Counted from the stretch's first letter, positions 32,963-44,632 are shown. The stretch is DNA of 64,000 bases from Blastobasis lacticolella (GCA_905147135.1 LR990048.1:15546563-15610562), one strand, 5' to 3'. Numbers and translations: made by a program. Notes: generated by a model from the sequence alone, not told the origin.

Positions 32963-33784
32963 CTATTTTTAACGGTCTTTTTTATTATTTTTTCCCAATA
33001 GACTTGCATGTCCAGCTACCAATGTGAATAGAAAGCACTGTCCATTGACGGGTGTCGTACAGAAGGTAGCACATCAACCTACCCACCATCAGTTCGAAAT
33101 GACTGTACGTTAACATCACTATGGACTCGCTGAATTATATAAGTTATACTAATTTACTATTACAAAAATGTAATGTAATGAAAAAGAATAATAATAATAA
33201 TATAATACCTGTAGGATAGTAAGGATTTTCTTACAAAATACGAGTAACCCACACCCCCAAGTGCCTGGCAGTCCTTAACATTACTATGTTATACCATGCC
33301 ATCCACTTGGCTTTGGCCCGTGGATGATATTAGTTAACCAGTACCATGTACTGAGAGGTAACGACCTAAAAATAATAATAATAATAAATCGTTAATTATT
33401 GACTGGACAGCACAACACAGCATAAATGTATACAAAAAAAGAATATAAATTACATAATTGAGACATCAATTGCTGTATTACGTGTGGCATTAATGGTATT
33501 GTTTTCGTACCAACCGCAGGCGGTTCAACGTCTAGGTCGGTACTGCCTTCAAGTACAAGGTAGCTATCGGCGAACCTTCGGCCATCTTCGGTTTAAAAAA
33601 CCATATTCGTCGAAACCTTCGACTTTGGTTCTAAGCCGGGGTTTAACCGGGGGGGGTACCGGGGGTAAAGGGGTTTTTATTATTTTTCATAAAACCACTG
33701 CAAGGAATTTTTTATGATCTCTAAATCAACTTCTAGAGATGTTTTAAATTACCTTTCCATATTATACTCTCAATATAGATTAAC
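32963..33784. other. Intergenic with short AT triplet repeats
   Basis: (AAT)n runs at about 33188-33205 and 33370-33388. The 33530-33680 segment (accttcggccatcttcggtt) is echoed at 34215-34290 (cttcggccgaaggttg, gtcggcttcggcttcgg), which suggests another diverged repeat. No gene was seen. Confidence 0.4.
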
Positions 33785-34104
33785 ATCATCATAATTGCGT
33801 TAATGTTCCAGTTGTTCTCTCGAGCACGAGGGCCCGGGGTCCACCTTGACCATGATCCAGGATTTGGCGATCAGATAATTACAGTGGAAAGACTACCATC
33901 TGACCTCCGTGACGCTGCTACCAGGGGAATCTGACCAGATTTGATCATGGTTATAAATTCAGTTGCCTGAATTTGCATCGGATGGAAATCAACTTATGTA
34001 CATAACTCAGAAAAGAGTCATTGGTAAATGGCTGCAGAGGGCTTCGAACCCGGTACCTCTTGCTTACGAGTCGGATACTCAACCGCCCGGCCACCGACGC
34101 TCCA
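33785..34104 (-). mobile_element. tRNA-derived SINE
   Basis: A minus-strand copy ending in the head ccggccaccgacgctc. Flanking sequences (ctcaatatagatta on the left, agtcaatatagataa on the right) form a diverged target duplication. Part of the body is deleted relative to 18681-19041. Confidence 0.82.
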
Positions 34105-34332
34105 TACAGTCAATATAGATAAACCTTAAATTTTAATGTTTTAAAATCATATTATTGATTGTAGCTTGTAGCCAATCTTGAACAAAGTTTCTTAGAGCTT
34201 TTAAGCCTTATACTTCGGCCGAAGGTTGTTTCGATAGCCGATTAGTCGGCTTCGGCTTCGGCTTTGGCCAGAAACTAACCTTTGGTCGGACACTAACTAA
34301 AATATTAAAAATAGACCATCTAGCACTTCTGT

Positions 34333-34430
34333 AAACCAGAAAATGGGCAGCAACGTTTTCTGGTCACTATTTTCAAACACTGTTATCTCCAAAACGTGTG
34401 CCAAACGTGAAGGTCACGGCAATAACTTAT
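34333..34430 (+). repeat. Diverged GAT-tailed SINE-like fragment
   Basis: accagaaaatgggcagcaac, then aaacactgttatctccaaaa and gccaaacgtgaaggtcacgg, in the order of the middle of 14775-15034. Confidence 0.55.
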
Positions 34431-34442
34431 TTAAGAGCTTAT

Positions 34443-34752
34443 TTAAGGCTTATTTAAGAGAGGTAGGGCATAGCGGGGTATCTCGTTCGAATTGGAGCCG
34501 CCCGACTGGGGAAGTACCTCCACCTTACAGAATATCGCAGCTAAATAATACTCTTTTAAATAGTATTGTGTTTCTGCCGGTGAGTAAGGTTTCCAGTGCT
34601 CCATGGGGTGGGGATTTGGGGAACCGTGGCTTTGGCAGTGCAACGTGTTATAGAGGTGGGCAACGCATTAGCGATACTCTTAGTGTTGCTAATTTCTATA
34701 GGCAGTGGTGACCACTTTCCATCAGGTGGCCCGCTTGCCTGTTTGCCTACCG

Positions 34753-34783
<31 letters not shown>
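34443..34783 (+). mobile_element. Poly(A)-tailed short retroelement
   Basis: agggcatagcggggtatctc at the start, ccagtgctccatggggtggg in the middle, and ccgcttgcctgtttgcctac then a run of 28 A (34756-34783). Same family as 26141-26358. The long uninterrupted A run suggests a recent insertion. Just before it, cttatttaag is repeated three times. Confidence 0.75.
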
Positions 34784-35231
34784 CTTCCACTAATGAGGAA
34801 AAGACTTAAGTCCAGCAATAAATAAATTAATATGCTTGGACAAATTCACACAGCGCCATCTAGCGGTAAAGTAATAAAAGCCTGGGTGTTCGATAACTGA
34901 TAAACTATTTACATTCATTTTTTAAAATATTACTTAAGCAATGAGATCATAGCGGCCTTTACACGTAAACATGGGCCGCGGGAAACGCCTCACGCCATTT
35001 CTACCCTCGTTCCGAAGTGTACGTGTAAACGCGCATGACAGTTTGATCCGAGGTTGGAACTGACGGACGGACTGACGGTTTTATCCTCGGAACGCAGTCC
35101 CAGATGCGGCGTCCGAACATTACTGGCCACCAATTGTGCAACACACAAAGCAAAATGCAAACAGCAACATACAACGAATTCGCCGCGAATTTGCCCCGTC
35201 TGGACAAACGCTTACATACAGCCACAGTATA
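34784..35231. other. Nothing recognised
   Basis: A moderately GC-rich patch at 34950-35180 with frames open on both strands but no support for either. Confidence 0.4.
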
Positions 35232-35239
35232 ATATGCAG

Positions 35240-35512
35240 TATCATCTTGGCGTTAATGTCCCGGTTGTGCAATCGAGCACGACGGCCCGGGGTTCGCCTT
35301 GACCATGATTCAGGATTTGGCGATCAGGTAATTACAGTGGAGCGACTACCATCTGACCTCCCATCTCACCTGACCATATTGGATCATGGTTACAAATTCA
35401 GTTCCCTTAATGTGCAGGTTTCATCACGATGTTTTCCCTCAACGTAAGAGTATAGGTTAGAATTCAACTAATGTACAAAACTCAGAAAAGAGTCATGGGT
35501 ACATGGCCGCAG
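35240..35512 (-). mobile_element. 5'-truncated tRNA-derived SINE
   Basis: The minus-strand body and tail (tcttggcgttaatgtcccgg at the left) stop within the gcggccatgtaccaatgact segment, so the tRNA-like head is lost. ATATGCAG flanks both sides (35232-35239 and 35513-35520). Confidence 0.82.
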
Positions 35513-35520
35513 ATATGCAG

Positions 35521-36330
35521 GGACCTACACGTAGGTACGTAATTAAAAAGTTTTAGGTATAGGTGGCTTAAAAATATGAAGCCTTTAATGAAAATGGTTT
35601 TCTGTTAGGAATGAAATCGAGTTTATAAGTAATTAACTTTAGTAAAATTTTCACTTTGGTATTAATAGCGCTGTTATTTAACCGCTTTGTGAACTTGATG
35701 TTGTTTTACATAAAATAAATACATTACTGGTCTAAAATAATTAAATTTTTGTAAGTGAGTTCTAACAGAGACTAATATTTCAGTCAAATCTTAAGTAAAT
35801 CGCGATATATTTTGAACTCAAACCAATATCACTACCTACCAATAATACTACCAGATTATTTTGGTAATAGGACGGCCTCTTGACTAACTTCACTCATACT
35901 TTACTAATAGTCACTAAAAGTCACTAGTATCGGCGGCATGTTAGTACCTTTTTACGCCACATTCATTATTGTCCTAACATGCTGCCGATTGGGAAACTAC
36001 TAATGAAAGGACACTAACCGTGACCGCTCAGAGTCCTTATTATCGTGTGTCCTGCATGTTAGAACAAGTTCGTGAAAAGTCACAGTATACTATCGTGATG
36101 TTATTTAGCATCCATCTCCAGCATTTATTAGAGTGAAGTTTGTTAAGCAGCCGGGCGGCTAATTAGAAAATTAATCAGCTAGTAGGCCGATTACACACAT
36201 CATTTCTCTAAAAATTATCCGAAATATAGGTCCATAAAATAATGAGCCAGGAGCCGTAAATTAATGTGCAACTGCGCCTTTTTAATACTTACTTTATCGA
36301 ATAGAGATATACTCCTACAAAATAGAGAAA
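35521..36330. other. Nothing recognised
   Basis: AT-rich; no supported feature. Confidence 0.4.
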
Positions 36331-36546
36331 GTACAATAAATAAATCGAGAATCTTACAGGTTGTATGTGTACAAAGGACTTCCTGTCTTTACAGGCACTT
36401 TGACTTCAGACTCTCATTCTATGAGTATTCATAGATAAATACAACAAATAAGTAAAGAATATTACAAGTTGTATGTGAACAAAGGGCTTCCTGTCTTAAC
36501 ATGAATTCAGACTCATTCTAAGAGCATTAATTTCTACTCACTTTTG
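36331..36546 (+). repeat. Direct tandem duplication, 108 bp x 2
   Basis: ttgtatgtgtacaaaggact (36361) and ttgtatgtgaacaaagggct (36469), with matching flanks gtacaataaataa/atacaacaaataa, show a diverged two-copy tandem. Confidence 0.8.
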
Positions 36547-36841
36547 CAAGTCCCCTGGAAACCGGGCCGTCCCAGGGTCCCATGCAACATCCTGTAACTG
36601 ACATTACAATTTATATAAGATAATTTATTACCATTGTTGACGGCACTCGAGGCTCTTGTGTACTGAATTCGTGCGCCTAAAACGTACGCATGTGACGCAC
36701 AGAATTATGGGGAACACGGCTGAAATTCAGGACGAGAAAAGCTTCCTAATGAGGGTTTGATAACGTATATGTACCTATGCTTCCTCAGCATACCTACCAT
36801 AATTTAGCATAAATTAGCAACCCTTGTACGAGCTTTTCTGT

Positions 36842-36955
36842 TTTTTTTTTATGTTATACAGCAGACAAACCGGCAAGCGGGCCACCTGATGGAAAGTGGT
36901 CATCGCCGCCTATGGATATGAGCAACATCAGGGGAGTTACCAATGCGTTGCTTCC
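36842..36955 (-). repeat. Short Jockey-type LINE 3' end
   Basis: T run, then caagcgggccacctgatgga and cgccgcctatggatatgagc; matches 41515-41610. Confidence 0.75.
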
Positions 36956-37880
36956 CAGCATTTATGGCTTTGTCATTTATATTTTTAATCTTTTTATTAT
37001 TTACAAAGATAGCTTGGTTAAGATCGCTAGCGATAAGGCTGACTTTGTCCGCAACTAGTTATGGTTTTAGTCGATACTTTTCAATGTAATTATTCTTGTG
37101 TGAGCAATAAATCTATCTATATTTGTCTGTCATGTCAATTATAGTGGAGGTGGTATTCCGTTAACTTCCACAATTGCAGTACCTTCCAGCTTCCTTGCAG
37201 CGCCCCAGCTCACGAGTGCTTAAATAATTGAAGGCAAGAAGATACTAGTTCATGAGTTGTCCACGCATAATCAATTATTAATGAATTTTTTTTTTTATGA
37301 TGGTGTTTTATCCTGTAAAACACCGACATGCAAGCTACCTCAACCAGCGCTGTGACTCTTGGTATGTTTTTCAATTGAGTCAGACCGCCAGCTGGTACTT
37401 ATGTTCTCGCCAACAAGCATGTATTGTCACATTTCTATGAAGAACAATATGTTATAGGCTTCGAGCGGAAGGCTGAATATTTTCTATAGGGATAGGGATG
37501 TTTTCTGATATTAAATAACTGTCATATTATTGGCAGCTCAACATCTGTGATCGCGACGATGCCATCTATTGACGTGTCAGAGCTGCGTCGGCTGTGAACA
37601 TAGAGAACAAATTTATTTACAGGAGGTTCTGAATTAGAACTATGTTATTTACAATAGAAATTTGTGCGTTGCTATGGCAACTTTGCCACGATCTGTCCCA
37701 TGGCATCGTTGTACTCAGAAGAATTACGGCTGACTCGAAGATGACCTGCTGAACACCGTATCATTTAGGGCGCCGTTTTTTATTTTGTGATTCGGGTCCG
37801 GCCAATATAAAATACAGAAATATTAACAGTTCAAAGGCGATTGTTGATGATTCAATAAAAGTGAAGTATTAAATCACTGA
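36956..37880. other. Nothing recognised
   Basis: caataaatctatctat near 37108 resembles a retroelement 3' end; otherwise no feature. Confidence 0.35.
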
Positions 37881-38336
37881 GGCGCTGTCCTGATTGGGAA
37901 CGGTTGTGTGACCATGGTCGTACTAGGGGCGTTGCTCGATCGAGGTTTCACGACCATGTTCGTACCACGTTTTGCAGGTGTCCTAATTGGTCCTGCGACG
38001 CCCGTACGATCATGGTCGCAAGACTATATACAAACATATTAAAATGTAATTAGAAAATTATGTAGAATGTAATTAAATGAAATCCCGATTTATTCCATTT
38101 CATTTCATTGTATTCCATTTTATTTAATTAAAACTTTATTTTAATTTGTTCGTCGTACGTCAAGGATTGACCAATTAGGACACTCCCATAGATATTCATA
38201 CATTTTAATCCGAAAATGAAATAAAATTTCCGTCATGCGACGAAGGTCGTACGACCAATTAGGACACTCTAAAGATATTACTGTGTTTGTTTTTACGACC
38301 ATGGTCGTACGACCATTTACAAATTAGGATTACGCC
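37881..38336. mobile_element. MITE built on the palindrome GACCATGGTC
   Basis: The left end ggcgctgtcctgattggg and the right end read inward as ggcgtaatcctaatttg are related inverted ends. Inside, GACCATGGTC, CGTACGACC and gtcctaattggt-type words recur in both orientations (37910, 38010-38025, 38250-38265, 38295-38312). About 456 bp, AT-rich centre, no coding sequence. Superfamily not determined. Confidence 0.65.
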
Positions 38337-38879
38337 TAATAAAATATTAAATAGACATAATAAACATTATAATATTGTGTTGACTGTAAACTTGCCAGAA
38401 ACAACATGGCTGCGGACTAGCTTGGCGCGATTTGTAAATGTAGGCACCAAAATACATGAATATTTCTGTAAATATTCTCCACTTTGCCTTGCCAGCATCA
38501 CCCACTGGTTTATTTTATGAACAGGCAGTAACTGTTAACTGAACACTAGAGCTAACTCGCCTTACAGCCCGTAAGGAGTTGTTACAGTCGTAATTGTGCC
38601 GGGATTTATCGGCCTCCAGTCAGTCACAAATTGGTCTAACGGCCATCTGTTGCTAGTTTGCGGCTCGGGCTTGTGCTAGGTACTCTTTGGTTGTATAACG
38701 ATATTGGCAAGGTGACCTAATAGTTTCTAAAGCAATTTCAATTTATGCAGCAAATCTGCCCAATCAGTTTGCCAATTTAAACTTGGTGTCGAATGTAGAC
38801 GTCACACTCAATTGAGTCATCGACGGATTCAGAGATAAGATTATTAGCAAACTATTAATGCTTAGTTAACTTTAATGCT
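38337..38879. other. Nothing recognised
   Basis: No supported feature. Confidence 0.4.
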
Positions 38880-39149
38880 AGTGGCCGTGTGGTGTCCGGC
38901 AGAGTAGAATAGCACCAACCCCTTACACTCATGGATGTCGTACAAGGCGACTAATGTTTTCGAGGCAAAAGATCAAGAGTCTCCGTAGTCTAGAAAATGG
39001 GCAGCAGCATTTTCCATTGTTATATTTAAACACTGCGATCTCCAACCCGCCTGCCAAGCGTGGAGATTATGGCAATAACCTCCCCTTTCGTGGGAGAGGC
39101 CCTAAGTCCTGCAGTGGACTGTTACGGGCTGTGATGATGATGATGATAT
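38880..39149 (+). mobile_element. GAT-tailed SINE-like element, full length
   Basis: Starts tggccgtgtggtgtccggca and ends gggctgtgatgatgatgatg; the best-preserved copy in the window. A truncated LINE end begins immediately after the tail. Confidence 0.8.
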
Positions 39150-39287
39150 ATTTTTTTATGTCATACGGTACACAAACAGGCAAGCGGGCCACCTAATGGA
39201 AAGTCACCACTGCCTATAGACATTAGCAACACCAAGAGTATCGCCAATGCGTTGCCCACCTCAATAACACGTTGCTCTAGCGATCGG
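39150..39287 (-). repeat. Retroelement 3' end of the 26141 subfamily
   Basis: T run, tgtcatacggtacacaaaca, gggccacctaatggaaagtc, then accaagagtatcgccaatgc to ataacacgttgctct. Confidence 0.7.
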
Positions 39288-39375
39288 TTAGAGATCGGTA
39301 GATTACAAAATTTCTTAGCCTTTGATAGCGTAATATTGAAAATATGATCAAACTTTGTTTGGATGGAGCGCACTC

Positions 39376-39409
39376 GGGGGGGACGACGACGACGACGACG
39401 ACGACGACT
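39376..39409 (+). repeat. (GAC)n triplet repeat
   Basis: About ten GAC/CGA units after a G run, just after the dispersed repeat at 39315-39380. The triplet could be read as poly-Arg or poly-Asp, but no gene context supports this. Confidence 0.85.
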
Positions 39410-39414
39410 CCTCA

Positions 39415-39580
39415 AGAGTGCGTCCAAATCTCGCGAACGTGCCACGAATGCACAGTTTATAGCAACGGCTCGCGAGCGGCGTGTTGCATTACACCGTAAG
39501 AAACAATTGCCCCGCCCCGCCCAATTTAATTACAATTGCGGCAATTGCAATTGCACGTTCGCGAGATTTGACACTCCCTA
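39415..39580. mobile_element. Short MITE with CpG-rich inverted ends
   Basis: CAAATCTCGCGAACGTGC at 39425-39442 is repeated exactly inverted at 39553-39570, and similarity continues outward (gagtg.../...cactc). The 166-bp element has no coding capacity. Confidence 0.7.
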
Positions 39581-39679
39581 AACCAAATAGGTAAAGGCCT
39601 CTCTCTCATTCAGCACTGGAGACCTTACCAACAATAACACCAATACCATTGTAAAATACACATCCAAACTATAACTTTG

Positions 39680-40276
39680 CTTTGTCTAATATAGGATGAT
39701 AATTTTGACAGCTTATTAATTGTTGGTCCTTGGCGCACGCCCATGAAGTTTCATGTTTTATTTCGGTGAAATGTACTACGGATAATATCGTACTTCATGG
39801 ACAGGCCCCGCCCCATTAGTGAAGTACCACGAATAACGAATAACAACAGACAATCGAAAATCGGTACTCAAATAAAATAATCGATCATTTAAAATTAACA
39901 TTTAGGGAAATAAATTATTTTTTAAAATTATAATTCCTTGTTTTTTTTATTAACTCTTATTCCTTGTTTGGATTTCACCCTAAGATACCTTTTACAACAA
40001 CGATTTCGACTCGCGATATGGCTTCTACGGAATAGGTTGACTGACCGAATAAAAATACGCACGTGTCGAAATCGTCGTTGTGGATTAATGTAGTATTAAT
40101 AAATTATTAATTCAAGAGAAAATAAATAGTTTATTTTGTATAATACTACTGAATAACCATGCAACTATCGATTGCAAGTTCTATGAGAATGATAATCGAT
40201 AATCGAATAGATTAACGATTTTACACACACCATTCCTACTGTGAATTGTCGAAATTATCACCTATATTTGACACAG
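39680..40276. mobile_element. MITE copy A (about 597 bp)
   Basis: Ends in inverted repeats (left ctttgtctaatataggatga, right cacctatatttgacacag) and matches 61586-62173 along its length. Internal hairpin arms acaacgatttcgac and gtcgaaatcgtcgttgt lie about 55 bp apart. AT-rich, non-coding; transposase class not determined. Confidence 0.8.
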
Positions 40277-40314
40277 TATACCATCTCTTTAGCGGTCTTG
40301 GGCTACCGCTTGAA

Positions 40315-40482
40315 GGCCCTGACACAAACAAAGCTCGGCGCGAGCGTGGCGCGAGCGCGGTGCGATAGTTGCCTAGGCAACGCGCCAACATCGCGCCGCG
40401 CTCAGGCCGCGCTCACGCCGCGCTCAGGCCGCGCTCAGGCCGGCGTGAGCGCGGCGCCGCGCCTGCGCTGTGCAGTGCCACA
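40315..40482. mobile_element. GC-rich palindromic element, copy 1
   Basis: Begins ggccctgacacaaacaaagc then tcggcgcgagcg. Contains the perfect palindrome GTTGCCTAGGCAAC (40368-40381) flanked by inverted gagcgcggtgcgat/atcgcgccgcgctc. The right half carries repeated gccgcgctcag words. Embedded in AT-rich DNA. Related to 46222-46420, whose right end is the inverse of this left end. Confidence 0.65.
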
Positions 40483-41343
40483 AACTTATCAGACCTGGTA
40501 CCGGCGGCGCTGTTTTTAGGATTGACATGTCAGTTCAAATACATTTCAAAAGTAAGTGTCGATATTTTTCCGCAGTTCCAGTTTTGGCCACCGCGTTTCT
40601 ATGACAATCGGCACACATGGAGTGGCTGCTCCATTATTCGGGGAATTGAATTTTTAGGATGGTAATACTCCCACATGTCGTAATAGCGGGTTAATTACTC
40701 GTTTCTTTTTACCAACAGTCCGAATCTTTCCTCCTAATTTGACTGGTGCATTACGCAGATAATTTAGAACCTGAGGACGAATTTAGGCTTACTTTTTATT
40801 CCCCTCCACTCGCTAGCTTGCAAGAGTATATATAAGGTAGGTAAAAACCTGAAGCTTGGAAAAGTAAGCCCTACCTCTGAAATAAGTCGCCTTTTACGAC
40901 ACCTCTTAGTGTGGACGGCGATGCTATTTTACTCTGTTGGACACCACACTGCAAATTTTGCTCCCTAGGTAGGCCCCCTAAGGTAGGTAGGATGAGGGGG
41001 CACAGCTCTCCTACATCAGAATCAAAACATTTCAGTCCGACTTATTTGTCGAGTTAGACAAACTTTTAATGATACCGTAACATAGAGCACAAATTCTACA
41101 GTGCAAAAATTCGGTGGCTAGAGTCTAACGCTGATATAGATGTTTTGTTTAAGTACCCGCTACAGTACACAGAAAATTGCGCTCAATCTTATCCACCACA
41201 ATGGTACAAAACACATTGATATCAAATTACATTTCTTTCGACAATCTTTCGGCCTGCCAGATGATAAGTAGTAATAGATGGTAATATAATAAGAAATGGT
41301 TTATGGTATGCAAGTATTGCCATAATATTTACATTTCAATTTC
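40483..41343. other. Mostly unrecognised; SINE-like fragment near 40876
   Basis: 40876-40950 (-): aagtcgccttttacgacacc and ctctgttggacaccacact, the 5' part of the GAT-tailed element. Rest unassigned. Confidence 0.45.
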
Positions 41344-41494
41344 TGGAGAGCCTCAGTGGCCGAGCGGTTAGGGTATTTGACTAATAAGCGAGAGGTACCA
41401 GGTTCGAATCCCGCTGCGGCCATGTACCAATGATTCGGGCGCAAAAGCACAATCGGGACATTAACGCCAAGGTGATTATGATTTTTTTATTAAG
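41344..41494 (+). mobile_element. tRNA-derived SINE with large internal deletion
   Basis: The head (cagtggccgagcggttaggg, ggttcgaatcccgctgcggc) joins directly to the tail (aaaagcacaatcgggacatt). Perfect 11-bp duplications ATTTCAATTTC flank it (41333-41343 and 41495-41505), so the deletion happened before or during insertion. Confidence 0.88.
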
Positions 41495-41507
41495 ATTTCA
41501 ATTTCGC

Positions 41508-42851
41508 TTTTTTTTTATGTTACTTAGCAGACAAACAGGCAAGCGGGCCACCTGATGGAAAGTGGTCACCGCCGCCTATGGACATCAGCAACACCAGGGG
41601 AGTCACCAATGCGTTGCCCGCCTCTAAAGAGACCTCTAATATACCTCTTGAACGATCCCATGTCATAGTCCAAAGGAAACACTGTGGCTGGGAGCTCATT
41701 CCACATCCGAATCGTACGAGCGAGAAACGTTCTTTCGAACCTTTGCGTGGTGACCAACAGAGGGTCTACGTAGTGGGGATGAGTACCCAGCCCACGGCGG
41801 GTGGTGCGATGGCGGAATTGTGCTGTGGGCACCAGATCGAAAAGTTCCTCGGAACACTCCCCATTGTACAGCCGATAGAACACACACAGGGAGCCAAAGT
41901 CCCTTCGGTTAGCCAGTGGTTCTAACTTGCTTGTTTGTATGGGATCGTCGACAATTCGTACGGCGCGTCTCTGTACGGAGTCCAAAGGATTAAGCAGGTC
42001 GGCAGTTTCGCCGGCCCAAAGATGGGAACAATACTCCATATGAGGCCGCACCTGTGCCTTGTACAGCAGCAGGCGCTGCCCTGGGGTGAAGTATCGCCTG
42101 GACCGGTTAAGCACGCCAAGCTTTTTCGAAGCCAGTTTGGCCTTACCTTCTAGGTGACTCCGGAAGCGCACGTTATCCGATATGTCGACACCAAGGATCC
42201 CGATACTTTTTGAGATGGAAAGGGGTGTCCCTTGGAACTTCGGCACATTGACAAAGGGATCCTTTTTGGCGGAAAATGCGCAGACCTGTGTCTTTGAAGG
42301 GTTGAATTCCACTAGGTTCAGTCTGCCCCAGTGAGCAACTTGCTCCAAGGAGTGTTCAATCTCTGACACAAGTCTTATTCGGCTTTCCGACACCACGGAA
42401 CGAGGGATATTCGCACGGCCAGTATAACAAGCATCTCCAGTACTGTCATCTGCATAGCAATGAATACTGGGAATATTCAGCATATCATTGATATGCAGAA
42501 GAAACAGCGTGGGAGATAGCACTGAACCTTGGGGTACTCCAGAATTAATGGTCTTGGTATCGGAGCAGCATCCGTCGACAACGACTTGGATGCTCCGTCC
42601 AGACAGAAAGCTGGATACCCAATTGCAGAGCCCCTCGGGGATACCGTACTTCGGGAGTTTTGTTAGCAGTGCCCTGTGCCAGACCCGATCAAATGCCTTG
42701 GCTATATCAAGACCGACAGCCAGAGCCTCCCCCTTGCTCTCGACAGCCTCAGCCCACCGGTGTGTTAGGTACACAAGAAGGTCACCAGCTGAGCGACCAT
42801 GACGAAAGCCATATTGACGGTCACTGATCAGCTGGCGATCCTCGAGTAATA
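41508..42851 (-). mobile_element. 5'-truncated Jockey-type LINE
   Basis: The minus-strand element ends in a poly(A)-like tail (T run at 41511-41518). Its upstream end at about 42851 abuts a Helitron. Its 3' end is the source family of the fragments at 3699, 13095, 20458 and 36842. Confidence 0.85.
41566..42849 (-). pseudogene. Jockey-type reverse transcriptase, N-terminally truncated
   Basis: Uninterrupted for 427 codons. Starts within the fingers region (LLEDRQLISDRQYGFRHGRS), then GLDIAKAFDRVWHRAL (first catalytic Asp), SGVPQGSVLSPTLFLLHIND and the catalytic IHCYADDSTGD. The C-terminal part contains GILGVDISDNVRFRSHL, LDSVQRRAVRIVDD and RTIRMWNELPATVFP, typical of Jockey-clade elements, ending ADVHRRR. 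No initiator ATG, endonuclease or ORF1 remains, so it cannot be autonomous; the intact frame points to a recent insertion. Confidence 0.88.
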
Positions 42852-43066
42852 TCTTTATATATATAATTCTTCTGTGAGTGTGTATGTCACTGAACTTCTC
42901 TCAAACGACTGGACCGATTTTGATGAAATTTTTTGTGTGTGTTCAAGGGGATCTGGGAATGGTTTAGATTCACAATTTTGTCAGAATGTTTTAGCTTATT
43001 AAAAAAAGTTTGAAATTTTCAAATTAAAGACGTGTAGACAGGACAACGTCTGTCGGGTCCGCTAGT
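42852..43066 (+). mobile_element. Short non-autonomous Helitron, complete
   Basis: Starts TCtttatatatataattctt after an A and ends gggtccgCTAGT before a T, the Helitron insertion pattern (A|TC...CTRRT|T). A GACAG/CTGTC hairpin with an 8-nt loop sits just before the end. 215 bp, with no target duplication and no coding sequence. Its left end coincides with the truncated start of the LINE at 42851. Confidence 0.82.
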
Positions 43067-43850
43067 TCAGTATAAAATAGACGAACAATTGCCCAAAGCT
43101 TACTTCATGGCCATGGATCGTAGTTCTTCTTGTTCGTGTACAATTGACTTACCGCCGTACAGAATCAAATTCGACTTTTTTCTAACAGATTTATCGCTAG
43201 CGGCTGAACCGGGATTTGTCGCTAGAATAGTCCCCGCGGGCTTAAGTAACCCACTCTTACGTATTTGTGTCTTTGACATTTGTCAAAACGCACTTGCCAG
43301 GTGAAATTATTAAATATTTACGGTAGAATTTTTTTGGAGTTTTTTAAATATTTATGGTAGAATTTTTTTGTAATTTATATATTTATATTTTAGTGCGTGC
43401 CTCAACCTGAGGCTGCCTCTAATTCGTACGCAATTCCGATAAGCAGCAACCAAAAACAGCAATGGAGTATCTTTTTTATGTAAAGTATAATAAACATCAT
43501 GTATTATTTGTAAAACTTATGTTTTTAGCATTTGCAATAAATATTTCAGTGTTTATTGCAAAAAAAAAACGGCCATAATTAGTTGGTATCTTCAATCAAA
43601 TTCAATGCACTCCATCTGATTGTTTTTGATTTGGCCGTCTTACATGCATGCGCACGATGTAACTTTGCACTGGCGGTATAACACCGTGGATTTAGTTCTG
43701 ACTATTAAATGTGGGTAGAACCGAAAAAAATACTTATTACTGTAATATGTATAGTACAGCATAAACCGGAACGGACTAATATTTGGAACAAGCGCCATAG
43801 TTACTTTTGTTCAGCTTGAAAATAGCTATCCAACGACGTATTACACATCT
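43067..43850. other. Nothing recognised
   Basis: Near-duplicate AT-rich words tttatggtagaatttttttg at 43310-43370. No gene. Confidence 0.4.
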
Positions 43851-44632
43851 CTTGGGACCCATCTCGGGGTGTATAGTGGTGTAATATATGGATATGTTAT
43901 GAACTATCTGTATGGCTCCATTTGTTATGTATGCATTCTGCATTTATTATTTTATAGGCTCCACTTATTGTATATGCACAAGATTAGCTCATGTGGGTTG
44001 GTTGTGTAAGTAAAAGACATGTACAGAGGTGTATCTGCGTGGTGCTGTGTGGCGGTTGCTCGTTGGGCCCACCCAATGAGCAGCCGTCGCACGGTATTCA
44101 TGCTTGTGTGTTGCACCGTTGTATACCTTGGGACCCGTCCCGGGGTGTATAGTGGTGTAATATATGGGTATGTAATGATCTATCTGTATGGCTCTATTTA
44201 TTATTATATATGCTCAAGACTAGCTCATATGGGTTGCTTGTGTGAGTTATTCACAGATTTGTACCTATGCAGTGCTGTGTGCCGGTTGCTCGTTGGGTCC
44301 ACCCAATGAGCAACCGTCGCACGGTATTCATGATCATGTGTTGCACCGTTGTATACCTTGGGACCCGTCCCGGGGTGTATAGTGGTGTAGTATATGAGTA
44401 TGTAATGAACTATCTGTATGGCTCCACTTATTGTGTATGCACAGGATTACAAGTTGGTTGTGTAAGTAAAACTAAGTGATGAATTTGTTAACCAGTTGTA
44501 AGCGTTATCCGGATTGTATTACGAGAGAAACACCATTGCCAACAAACTGTTATGCAGTTTGGCAGGGTAACTATAAGTAAGACAGAATGTACGAAATATT
44601 GTAAGGATTAATAAATAAATAAATAAATAAAC
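43851..44632 (+). repeat. Tandemly repeated retroelement 3' region with TAAA tail
   Basis: Three units start cttgggacccgtcccgggg at 43851, 44127 and 44357 (intervals 276 and 230 bp; the first carries an internal duplication of about 45 bp). The later units contain a near-palindrome tgctcgttgggtccacccaa followed by tgagca. The block ends in (TAAA)n at about 44605-44632, as LINE 3' ends do. No coding sequence. Confidence 0.75.

Noticed and set aside
41578..42802. Plus-strand frames over the Jockey reverse transcriptase
   Set aside because: Antisense of a clear reverse-transcriptase frame.
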